Positions 26,501 through 36,975 of a DNA stretch of 64,000 nucleotides are shown here, piece by piece; positions within the stretch are counted from its first letter, which is position 1; each line of letters opens with the position of its first letter. The notes under the pieces were generated by a model. It worked only from the letters and a program-made list of their open reading frames with translations, did no database searches and had not been told where the DNA came from. This DNA is from Lepidurus packardi. Its lineage: Eukaryota; Arthropoda; Branchiopoda; Notostraca; Triopsidae. The stretch spans positions 5,600,565 through 5,664,564 of the forward strand of contig JAKZAN010000001.1 in NCBI GenBank assembly GCA_023053545.1, written 5' to 3'. The position numbers were made by a program, and so were the translations under genes.

Positions 26501-28233
26501 ATAGATATCGATTAATTAACTTGCTGTCTCATCGAGTTACTCAAGTCGGCACTTTTGTGAAAGAATGGTTTATTCCTTGGATTTCCCATCTTTGTTGAAC
26601 GGACTTTTGAGTACATTGAAATTCTGTATAGCTATCCGTGTAAGTAGCCCTTTTCGCATTTCATTACAAAGAAGGTATGAGCTACTTAACTTTGAAGAGC
26701 TAGGCATTTCATGGGATCAAGTTTTCGTTTATCATTATTATTTGCTTAGCTATTAAAAGTGACGTGGCCGTAGCTTTGGTATTGTTGGTGGAGTTTTGCA
26801 TAAGTGTCGATATAGATACAGACTTCGGAAGGATTGAATAAAAATATGAGCTTGTTAAAGCTGAAATTCCTTCGCCCTAGCTTACCAATAGGTAGCGCGC
26901 ACGTTGGATGTTCATATGAATGCGCATTGCTTCCGCGCATCAAACGGCATGCACGATAACTCTGCAATAATATTTTTTTAAATATACGTTTTCTGCAAAA
27001 ACACAGTAAAATCACTTGAAGATGTTCATATCCAAACCTCAAATTTGTTGTTTTCGCTTTTAAAACATTTTAACTTTTCTAAAATTAAATAAAGGAGACA
27101 TAAGTATTTTTTATAAGTATTCAAGTTTTTCATAAGTATTTCATAAGTATTCATAAGTATTCAAGTATTTTGGAATGTTTACTTTGCTTTAATAGTGTAC
27201 TGTAACAGTCCATACCAATGTTAGCCACTATGTAAACATTTACTGTGTAGTGCCAACAGGAAGATAAAAGATACAGTAAGATAGAATAAAGTATTCCGCT
27301 AGTATTATATCGTTGATTAAAGAAATTTCATATTAAAGGAGGAATTACAAAAATACTCAGTTTCTAAAGGAAGAGCCAAGATTGACTGCTATCTTGTATA
27401 GCATTTAGTTTTTTCCTGCACTTTATGATTTGGACATTGGCCTAGTACCTTTGTTGGGACTTCCTTCATTTTCTTTCCTGGAAGAGAGAGTATTTCTATC
27501 CTCTGGACTTTGTTGATAGGGTTTTGGATCTTGGCTCGGGCTGCTACAAGTAGAAGATAGGTCTTCGATAGACTTTTTGGTCTATAGATCGAGAGGAAGC
27601 GAAAGAGAAGAATTGAACATTTGGCACCTTGGACGTTAGTTTTATTGCAGCACAATTGCATTGAGCTTTGTAACAATACTCTTGGTTCGTCGGATTCACT
27701 TCTTTTTTCCTTTTCTTTGTTATACTTCGCCACCATCTCCGAAAGGTTCCAGGTTTCTCCTTTTCTCCTTCGTCTCTCACTGTCGATCACCCGAACACTG
27801 TCCCTTTGGTTGGGCGGATTTTCATTTAAAAGGGATTATTCAGACTTGGCTGAGATACCGAAGAGACCTTGAGGCCAACTTAATACGGACGTCATGTACA
27901 ACTTTGGCTTAAGGAGATTTTAAGCTAATGACAATGTGGGAAACGCCAGACAAGCTTTTAGTCCAAGGGAATACTGACTTTACAGAAGAAATTATTTCTT
28001 ATGTTTGTGGAATATGAATGGTGCTTTTTAAGATGGCTTCTAAACCTCGTAGTTCTGCAGCATTTATCCTTTCTTGAAAGCTTCTTGTGCTGAAGAAAGC
28101 ATTAAAAATGGCAACGTGGAAATTACGACGTGATAGATTCTTCCTCAAGGGATTGTGGAATTAGAGTAAACCAATCCTCTTAGAATTGCTAAGGAACACT
28201 ATGGAGGGGTCTGCCAAAAAAGAAACCATGATT
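23515..28233. other. Intergenic or intronic DNA, no gene recognised
   Basis: No coding sequence is supported. A tandem ataagtattca motif occurs at 27101-27172, and a TTAAT-rich stretch at about 25720-25820. The longest frame here (27389-27790, minus) opens from GTG only, is low-complexity Lys/Arg-rich, and matches no family I recognise. Confidence 0.55.
27101..27172. repeat. Short tandem repeat of ataagtattca
   Basis: About five copies of (t)ataagtatt(c)a, several followed by agttttt, are arranged head to tail. It is an AT-rich microsatellite-like tract. Confidence 0.7.
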
Positions 28234-28890
28234 AGTTCCATTCTAAATTCGCGAAGTGCACTTTACCTGTTTGAATCTCTACGAAGCAATCTGAGAGTTT
28301 TCCTCGTTTCTTTAAGGTTTTCTAACCCATTTGACAAATGATAAGCAGGACTTTAAAATAGGTCGTGGATTTCTTAACACAAGGGATTTAACCCAGCAGT
28401 TAGACCCAGAACAGAAAGAAATGAAAGTGGCAAATGGAGTTTGAGGAGTTATAGAAAATTAGCTTTAAAGTCATCAGAAACTAAGCTGGTTATGGTAAAA
28501 GGAACCTTAAAAGGATCAATTTCAGGATTGCGAAATCCAAGTGTTGATTCCATTCCATTCTAAATCATTCTAAGTTCCATTCTAAATTCGCGAAGTGCAC
28601 TTTACCTGTTTGAATCTCTACGAAGCAATCTGAGAGTTTTCCTCGTTTCTTTAAGGTTTTCTAACCCATTTAACAAATGATAAGCAGGACTTTAAAATAG
28701 GTCGTGGATTTCTTAACACAAGGGATTTAACCCAGCAGTTAGACCCAGAACAGAAAGAAATGAAAGTGGCAAATGGAGTTTGAGGAGTTATAGAAAATTA
28801 GCTTTAAAGTCATCAGAAACTAAGCTGGTTATGGTAAAAGGAACCTTAAAAGGATCAATTTCAGGATTGCGAAATCCAAGTGTTGATTCC
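28234..28890. repeat. Near-perfect 318-bp tandem duplication
   Basis: The segment 28234-28551 is repeated at 28573-28890 (offset 339 bp). The copies differ at one base over 318 bp: g at 28333 against a at 28672. A 21-bp spacer built from the same attccattctaa words lies between them, suggesting unequal exchange or slippage at attctaa microhomology. Neither copy has a convincing coding frame. The very low divergence means the event is recent, or that it is an assembly error. Confidence 0.95.
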
Positions 28891-30160
28891 TGGAGTGGAA
28901 AGTTATTAACACAGAGTTATTTAGGGCAGAGTTATTTAACGCAGTTATCCAACGTTCTATCACATATGACTCGTAGAATTTACTCAAATATTCAGTTTGG
29001 AACAGCATGCTAAGCGTGTTATTCCCACGTTTTCGCGTTATTAAAATGCGTTACTGGGATGCAACGGCTCCTCACTCTTGATTTGTATCTTCGTTGGCTA
29101 TTTTAGCTTCTCTTCGGGTTGATTAGGCATATTTCTGTACAGTAATGGAGTTCTCAGGATTTAAAGAGAGAAAGGGAGAATAAGTTTTCGAAATTATGAT
29201 TTGCATTTCTAGTGTCTTAGTATCTTAGGTAGTATTTCTCGAAGAACTCGTGTCCGTATTTAAAAGATATTTCTTTCAATTTTTCGGTAAGTAGTAGAAA
29301 TTCCTGAAAAGCTACCAGAATGTCTGTCAAAATATCATAGCGTTTTTTTATAATTGTCCGACATTTCTGCCAGGATCATCGTAAAATTTCTGCTATACTA
29401 ACTACTGAAGAAAGGAATATCTGAAATGATCTCGAAGAAACGTTCTAACCAGATTTAAAAGAATTATTTAATTTTAGCGATAAGTTTACCTCAAAGTTCT
29501 CAGGATTTCTGTCAGTTATCCGAACTTTTCCCACCTAACAGTTTAACATTTCCTCCAGAATTATCGTATATTCTTTTAAATTCTGTTCTAGCAATTGTAA
29601 CAGTTATGTCTCGATTTATCTGTAAGAAATGCCTAAGTGTCGCACAGGCAATGTCCAAAGCCATTCTGCCTGAAAACCCCTAATTTTTCGGTCAGAACTG
29701 TCATAGCATTTCTGCTGGATACTTGAATTGTCTGAAATAATTACAGAAACAATATTTTAGGATATGCAGGGCGATGTATGTAAGCAATGTTGGGACAATT
29801 CTGGGAGTGATATCGATGCAATGTTGCAAGAAAGTTCGCTAAAATTATTGCAAGCAATATCGCAACCATGCATGCTATTTCTGTTGGATACTTTTAAAAA
29901 GAATTGCGAATTGATGCTGAGCTCGTATAATAGACCCCATCACGTCGAATTTACTGTTTCCTCAGTAGCAGAAATATTGGACGGAACCTTGAAATCGCGG
30001 GCAATCACGCTAGACATCTTTTTGTCGTATTTCTGAGTCTCAGTGGGAGAGAAAAGAGGGGGAGAATGTCTCATGTCGTCTTAGTACAACTCTTTTTCTT
30101 ATTTCCGTGACGAAAAAAAATAAAAGAGATAAATATAAAGCTTTTTGCTGGGGGACTTAC
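28891..30160. other. Probable intron of the D2-like receptor gene (minus strand)
   Basis: This lies directly after a good donor site (GTAAGT on the minus strand, 30160-30155) of the receptor exon, so it should be intron. It contains many 'atttctg' or 'cagaat' motifs (about 29270-29760) but no exon that continues the receptor. The next exon would encode TM3 with a DRY motif, and I did not find it anywhere to the left. Confidence 0.6.
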
Positions 30161-31162
30161 GAGAACGTAAACGGCGAAAGGCATGACAAGGGCGGCGACG
30201 AGTAAATCAGCCAAGGCTAAGCTGACGATGAAGTAATTGGTAGCGTTTTGCAAAGATCGTTCGCGGTACACACTGAGGATGACGAGCACGTTACCGAAGA
30301 AGGTAAACAAGGGGAAGAGCACGAGAAGTAAAGCCCAATAATCTTTTTCGCTGAGATCCATGCCCGTACCTCCTGACGACGACGAGCAGTTACTGCTGCT
30401 CCCTATTACTCCCGCACTACTCCACACATCACTCACATTGAGACCAGCTACAGCTGTCCAATTACAGATCGTGGCATTACCTTGCAATTCATCCCCACCA
30501 CCACTCCATTCGTCCGATACCACTGCAGCGGCAGTACTAGCCCACGTACCGGTGACATTACTGCCCGTCAGCCACCAAGATGAAGAAGAAGAAGCGGACT
30601 CCGGTGAAGTGGAAAACCTGAAAACTCCTTCTCCCCCGTTTCCTCCTTCACCACCTCCTAAAGGGGAAGCTGAGCGTGCGGAAGAATCCTGTATCGATGA
30701 GTCGGGTAGGACGAGCGGATGCCACGTACTAGAGCTCGTACTTGACGACGTTGGCCATCGCCGCACACTCGACCACCAAGAAGAAGAGGCCTCTTCAACA
30801 TGGTTGCCTTCCAGATATGTTTTTGGCAAGGCCTCGACGGTTGGCGGAACTTCCCACGTAGATTGTGTATAAGGGGAAGAAGATGAATAAGTACCACTGC
30901 CTAGTCGGGAAACAGTGGGGCGGATGATTTTCAAAACTAAACGTCGTCGTCGAGGATCTTCTCCGACCACACTAGGATTAATGGAATTAGCCGGAGGGCG
31001 TATAATTTGTCCTGAAAGTCGAGCAATTTTCTTCCATTGTTGAGTACGTCCGGAAGGAGGCTCTGCAGCAGACACTACCACGGAAGTCCGGCTTGTACTC
31101 GAGATACTTAGAGGCCAAGTACTGGAAGCGGTGGCGGCCATGGAGATAAAAGAATCAGTCAT
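30161..31162 (-). CDS. Dopamine D2-like receptor, first recognised coding exon (partial)
   Basis: This encodes the N-terminal 334 residues of a rhodopsin-family G-protein-coupled receptor, very probably the arthropod D2-like dopamine receptor, a plasma-membrane receptor expected to couple to Gi/o. Residues about 1-274 form a long Ser/Gly-rich extracellular region with five N-glycosylation sequons (NVT, NAT, NWT, NVS, NCS). TM1 (about 275-299) contains the FGNVLV motif with Asn1.50. A RERSLQ-type first intracellular loop follows, then TM2 (about 310-334) with the LALAD motif (Asp2.50) and MPFAVYVL. The exon ends in phase 0 at a strong donor, GTAAGT. I chose the ATG at 31162, which has a purine at -3. 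A second ATG lies at 31141. The frame extends upstream to 31270 only from a TTG, which is not used here. TM3 to TM7 are not found in the window to the left. An upstream exon cannot be excluded. Confidence 0.85.
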
Positions 31163-32309
31163 GTCACCACATTTCCGTGTAAGAATCCCTTTGAAGGGAG
31201 AACAGGAATTTCTGGGTATTTCTTTATTATTTCTATCCTGTTCGAAACAGCTTAAGGTAGTTTCAAACAAAACAGAGTCCTAACGCTAAGGCTATACAAC
31301 AAAGCGAACCTGCACTCTTTAAAAGGATCGGAACGACTGGCTAGTCCACGTCAGGTTTACCTACTGTGCTTCCACGCATTTTCATGGGCTTATTCAGGGA
31401 CAAACTCCGTGGTTTTCCAGGATTCCGCACGAAAATGGCCGGCGGCGGCGCAGTAGGAATGAGCCAGACTTGCTTAGTCAAAAATCCTATTGTTGTAAGT
31501 TAGGGGGAGGGTGCGAGTGAACCCATACTGCATTGACCGTATAGAAACTTATAGTAAGATACATTACAAGGTCTTAGTATTTGCATGTTAGTTATTCCAA
31601 TTATTTATATTTTCTTATGTTTTTTATTTTCTAAAATAGCCATAAAGACGACGGTAGAAACTTTAAGAAGAGCTATCGGACCCGATATTCCGTGTAAGGT
31701 CATATGACTTGTTAAAAATTGTTAGCATTTCTGGGAATCTTCCTAGTTGGAAAAGTTCGAAGGAATAATGAGGAGATTTTTTCAGTTTAATTTTCTCACT
31801 AATAAAAGATAGTTGAAGAATTGAGCATTCATAGAATCTAAGTATATTTAGATTTTTTATTATATTTCGTAAGACTCTTTGTGAAACTTTGGATATTTGA
31901 GAGGGTGATGTGTGAAAAAGTGGGAAAGCAAGGAAGTTTCCAATTAGTGGCCAGCGGACCTCAAAGAAGTAACTTTTCCTAGGATTTAAAAGAAAATTTG
32001 AAGAGAACCAAGGTGCAGGAACCTAAATGAGGTGTGAATTTTAATTAGGTGATCTTTCGAAGCTCTTTGATGTCCTTTTTAAGAACAGGTTTGAAGAGAA
32101 TGAGAGAGGGATCTTATATTTTTTCTTCTATTACCGCTACTGGTTACAATGACTACGATAGTTATTTCATATTTTTTACCAATTTTCGAGAAAAAATTAG
32201 TAAAATTCTACTTTCTTCGTTCGTTTTCTGGAAATTTCTCTTTACATCGATATGATGTAATCTAATCAATAAAACTATAGATTCGCTACTAATATTGGCG
32301 ATACAGTTG
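31163..32309. other. 5' flank of the D2-like receptor, no gene recognised
   Basis: This is upstream of the receptor's chosen start codon, so it should hold its 5' UTR and promoter or an upstream intron. I see no convincing TATA box or initiator. The DNA is moderately GC-rich near 31300-31500 and AT-rich after about 31600. Confidence 0.5.
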
Positions 32310-32816
32310 AATCAACTTGGCCTGTCGTGTAAAGTGACGGATCCGTCAGTCTCCTGAAGGGAGCTGAGGCAAATTTGACTGAAAACCGTATCAAGTTAAG
32401 ACCGAATAGCACTTCACACCCCTGATGGTGACGCCAGATAAACACAAAACGAGCTATTCACTTTACGTTGGCACAAACAAAGAACGTTAGGGTAGGTTAA
32501 GTTAGGTTAGGTTAGGTTAAGTTAGGTTAGGTTAGGTTAAGTTAGGTTAGGTTAGTTTGAGCAATCTCGTAACGTTCTTATCTTCTTCGGAAGTCTACTT
32601 TCATTGTTGTTTTTTTTCATGTTCGCCATGTTCGTTTTCACTAGTCAAGTTCATATTGAAAGTAACAAATGGTTTCGATATAAACAGGTTATAAATCGAT
32701 TTACAGGGGTGTGAGGAGGTATTCGGTCTTGACTTGATATGGTTTTCGGTCAAATTTGCCTCAGCTCCTAAAGTGACGGATCCGTCACTTTACACGACAG
32801 ACCAGGCTGGTTGAAT
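32310..32816. mobile_element. Foldback element with a telomere-like array in its loop
   Basis: The left arm (about 32310-32424) and right arm (about 32704-32816) are inverted complements. They share CTGTCGTGTAAAGTGACGGA, gctgaggcaaatttgac, aagaccgaata and cacacccctg. The right arm contains a perfect 24-bp palindrome (32769-32792) centred on ggatcc. The loop of about 280 bp carries the TTAGG/TTAAG array listed separately, itself set between AGAACGTTA (32481-32489) and TAACGTTCT (32570-32578). No open frame suggests a transposase. It looks like a non-autonomous foldback DNA element. The family is unknown and no clear target duplication is visible. Confidence 0.85.
32490..32556 (+). repeat. Interstitial TTAGG-like array with 20-bp higher-order unit
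   Basis: About thirteen five-base units run here as TTAAG followed by three TTAGG, then again. The two 20-bp blocks 32501-32520 and 32521-32540 are identical, and a third (32541-32555) is truncated. TTAGG is the ancestral arthropod telomere repeat. The regular TTAAG variant in every fourth unit shows the array grew by duplication of a 20-bp block, not by simple telomerase addition. Confidence 0.92.
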
Positions 32817-33230
32817 TAACTAACTATCGGTGTTTCTTAAATCGATATAATTTTCTATATTGACTCCAGTCCAATTACTGATTTAATAATCGATAAGTTA
32901 AAAAAATACTATCACCCAGTTATAAATAAATCAATAAATATTAATCCAATACTATAAAAGTAATATATAAACCTCAACTATATAAAAAAAAACTAACGAT
33001 TCACGCACATAATGAACAAGAAGTGCAAGTCACGAAGGATTGTTACATCTACGTACAAATAAATCCTCAAGGAATACAGTTACGTGGCCCTCTAAATTAT
33101 TATTGCTTCACTAAACTATTAGAACTTTAAAATAATAATAGCATATAAGATACAGCTTATTGTGTAAGCCTTCGCCTTCTCAAGCTGCTTTAATAGTATA
33201 TCTGAATCTTTAATAAATAAACTTATTAAC

Positions 33231-33395
33231 AAATCATCTGATTCTTACAATCAGATGATTTGCTACTAATATTGAATCTTCTGATTCTTAGGAATCAGAT
33301 GATGATACAATGTACACAATGTATCATTGATACATTGTATATTACATATTCTCTGTGCAATGTATCATTAATACATATATCGGATGATACATTAA
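33231..33395. repeat. Cluster of AT-rich hairpins
   Basis: A perfect 13-bp inverted repeat, AAATCATCTGATT / AATCAGATGATTT with a 5-base loop, lies at 33231-33261. It is followed by TCTGATTC...GAATCAGA, then by several alternating atacaatgta / tacattgtat words (33295-33350) and further gatacatt copies up to 33395. The same atcagatgat and atacattgta words recur in both orientations. Nested foldback of a short satellite is the likely origin. No function is evident. Confidence 0.7.
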
Positions 33396-36300
33396 ATACA
33401 CTGTTAGAGTGTGTTTAAATACTACATCAAGTATACTGCAGGACTTAAAAGTCAACACAACTAGCGGATTTAGCGTAAGCTCGCAATGCCTCAACGAGCT
33501 AGCAGACGGCATTTAAACTCCCAGGAAAAATTGAAAATTTTTTGTAGCATTAACATATTGCATTGTAGATTCTGTTTAGTCGTAAAATTCCATACATTAC
33601 GCTATCTGTGACAAGGCATATGAACATCAAATTCTTCTTCGTTGACTGCCTATTTCTTATGTTGTGCAAGAGGATACAAGTACGGACTCTACACCACGAG
33701 TCTGGCCTGAACCCAAGGCTTCTTGCGTTACCTTGTTTTGAGAACTTATCTCATAGAAGGCGAAGTGTGTGTAAGCGCATCTGACGTAATAAGTGTGTAT
33801 AGTTACGAAGTTTCTATGGAAGCTTGTTGTGAGGTCTTTTTATGTCTTTATGGGAGGAGCAGAGTTACTAAAGCACGAGATTAATTCCATTCGAGTGAAG
33901 GACCGCGTCTCGGTTTAGCTTTTAGACATCCTCTTCCCCTTTTTGATGTTCATATGCAACCCGTAATGGCGTTTAATTGACGCTTCCTAGCCATAAGGCA
34001 GTACATAAGCTGGAAGTAATACCAGCTAGTCTTTCCAAGTTGTAACCCTTTTATTACTGTGTTTATCTTGGAAATAAAAATGGACCTAAACAAAATGGGA
34101 AAGGCAAAGAAATACACCTCGTAAGTGGAACGGTTCTTCCTGAGCAGTACACACCAACATCCATAGCACATATCTACCATAGGAAGTATATCTTTCGTAG
34201 TAATAAACCTCCATAGAAACATCTGCGATAGGAAAAAGTTATAAAGAAGAAAAAATAAAACTTGACGATAATGGACACTGCTCGGATACGACTTTGCAAC
34301 TTCTGATATGCTTGAGATCACACAACAATAATGAACCACGTCAAAGAAATAAAGGCAATTGTGTGCTGCCTTTTAGAATCTGGATCTTTTATTTTGAAAA
34401 ATTGGGAGTTTTTTATTAATAATACCCAGCAAGAAGATTAGCAGTCACCTTAACCTTGGTCTCCAAGCCTTTGCATTTCTGCAGAAATGTCTTTCGCAAG
34501 TGTTCATAATGCTGCTCGCACGCTTTCGGTCTTAAAGGGATCAAGTTTTTTTAACATAAATTGCAATTCACAAAAAAATGGAAAATATAAGAAATTTCTC
34601 AGAATAATTGCTGCAATATAAACTCCTCATAGCCGAGCCAGCGGCGGCATGACTAATAGTGATGTAAGAGATGGTCTTAGGTATTCTTGCCTCGAATTTT
34701 CGCTGCGCTACTCGAAACCCCGGGAGCTCAGCCTTTATTGCCCTTATTTGAAGGCTTCTGACTCACTAATTGGCCCAAAACTGAAAGAACGCTGCGTCGT
34801 CGTGCAGCTTGGGACTGATACACGCTTTTTTAAGCGTTAGCCTTTGCTAGAATTAATGTTTGTACGTACGGCTCTGGTTTCTCGGGAGATGGAGAGCTAC
34901 TTCTTAAACTGCATTTCTTCGTACTGTACGGCTTCACTTTCACATTAGTTTAGAAATGTATTTTGCAGAATTTATATTTTCTGCAGGTTTACGACAAAGA
35001 TCTTTTCAAAGCTTTAAGTAGTTCCCGAGCTACTGAAAAAGACTAGAGACGCCAACGACAATGTGTTAATTAGACTGGAAGTAGCATTCATTGTAGCGAC
35101 CTCTTCAAGTTTCTTTCATTTCTTCCAAAATTTTCTTTCGTATACTCAGCTTTGGATTGGTGCCACTCCAAGGTTCGAGTTTTCGTGGATATCTTGTCTC
35201 CATTACGATCAGAAAGGAGTAGGGTTCAGATGTTACAAATCCATTTTGGGGATCATTATACTACAGTGCAGTAATAAGAAGAGCTTGTAACGCTGAGAGC
35301 TGATACATGTATCGTACTATTCTATTACACTAAGCTATTGAAGATAGCGCTACAGGCATATGGAAAAACCGTAATTTGGTACTGGTCTTTTGATGAGAAG
35401 ATGCAGTGATAATGTGCCTTGGGTGAGTATAACGCAGTTAACAAAAGGGATAGTCACAGTTAACAGTGACGAGCTACACGGAGCAATACCTATATTGCGG
35501 AAGATGGGTGCAGAGTGGTTGCTAGGAAGCAAGCATTACACGAAGCTAATAATATGATTAGAAATGCCGAGTGCTGTTATTAGCTTTTGGGGGACATTAA
35601 AAGTCACCGAGATTGGATCAAAATGTATAGAGTTATGTTGTAGAGCAAAACACGCGCCATCCCGGAATACTATGTATGCATTTCTATCTCTTTGTTCTTG
35701 CATAGAGTTACTTAATTCGTTTTCTATTCCGCTTGAATTAATTTATGTCTCCTGCGGCTTCCTTTTTCAGTTCATCATCTGGTATACTAGTTGAGATCCG
35801 CTCTCTTTTCTGGAATTGTCGGACCTTTTCAGGCAGGTTATTCAACGCCACTTAGTAATAGATGTCGCTACCATCGTTTTTCTTGTTAGTTTCGTTTGTA
35901 TCTAATACAATAGTGAACTTCTAAGTGTAATCATATCTAAGTGTAACGTGTGTTTTGTGGCTCATAAATAGGGATCTATGGATCATAAATAAATCTATGG
36001 ATCTTTGAAAGATTTTGTTTACTGTTACGCTACCTAAGATGAGCGACGTCCCCCTTACCCTGCCACACTTGGGTGAGGAATATTAGCTTGATTAGACTAA
36101 CAAACCTATTCGTTTGCCCTCTTTGCCTCGTTGCGTAGCCTACTAGTGTGGCTTTGGCCCGGCGGACCGCTTTTTTTGTCTCGCTTCCCCTTTGTTTTGG
36201 GCTGAGATTGTGGGGCTATATTCCGCACGGCTTAGCAGACAACGGGTTTTGCGGAAGTTTGGTTCACGGTAGGTTGAATATTTTGGCAAAGCCCAGTGAT

Positions 36301-36951
36301 CGTAGCATTGTTTGCCTGTTGTCTTTAACTTCTTATGCTTGAACTGGAAGTTGCGGTATAACATGCCAAAAGGCTAATTGCGTGACGAGCTTGGCTCGTG
36401 TTGGGTCTTTTTAGGCACGTTTTGCGAGTCAATTAGGGAAGCTAGTAGGGCAAACAAAAATATGAAAGAACAGAACAATAATAGATCAAAGTCAGTTTCT
36501 GGTCTTGTGGGTTATTTTTCTTGCAGAGTAATTTTGTTGAAACTATCTTGCGCTCTCGATTGGCGGGAGCAGCAACAGCTTTTCGGTACCTAATTCAGGT
36601 ATCACCGACAACCTGTGTCAGGAAGTTTTAAAGAAGTGTAAGCTCTGAACACCATTCGAAATACTCCATATGCAATGCGTTAAATTTACACACTACGTTT
36701 TAGGATTTTTAGTTGAAATAACTCAGCAACACTGATAGGGTTAGTAAGACATGTATTCTCGAGCATACGTCATGCAATTGCTTTGCGAATTAATTTTAAA
36801 CATTAGAAGTGATTTGCAAAACTAATCTATTGACATTTCATTGAATAGAATATCTTGTAATTTGGAGATTTTTACCGCGTAAACTGTAAACTGTAGTTTA
36901 CGGATAACAAATGAAAGAACACTCCATGTTGCATTGGACGTACTGACCCCG

Positions 36952-36975
36952 CCCCCCCCCCCCCCCCCCCCCCCC
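36952..36975 (+). repeat. Homopolymer run of 24 C
   Basis: An uninterrupted run of C follows 'gaccccg'. It is striking in an AT-rich region. It may be a real poly-C microsatellite, or its length may be a sequencing artefact. A shorter poly-C run (about 10) is at 25463-25472. Confidence 0.95.

Noticed and set aside
27389..27790. 133-codon Lys/Arg-rich minus-strand frame
   Set aside because: It opens from GTG, lies in a pyrimidine-biased stretch and matches no family.
30360..30872. 170-codon frame on the plus strand opposite the receptor exon
   Set aside because: It is the antisense shadow of the Ser/Gly-rich receptor N-terminus. It has low complexity and no domain.
31163..31270. 36-residue N-terminal extension of the D2-like receptor frame
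   Set aside because: The extension opens from TTG, not ATG. The first ATG in frame is at 31162, with a purine at -3, so the shorter start was used.
33950..34339. 129-codon hydrophobic minus-strand frame, at first reminiscent of a chemoreceptor
   Set aside because: It opens from GTG. The hydrophobicity follows from T-rich DNA, and there is no conserved receptor motif or flanking exon.
35160..35200. ggttcgag-like word considered as a tRNA T-loop
   Set aside because: No matching acceptor, D or anticodon stems could be drawn around it.
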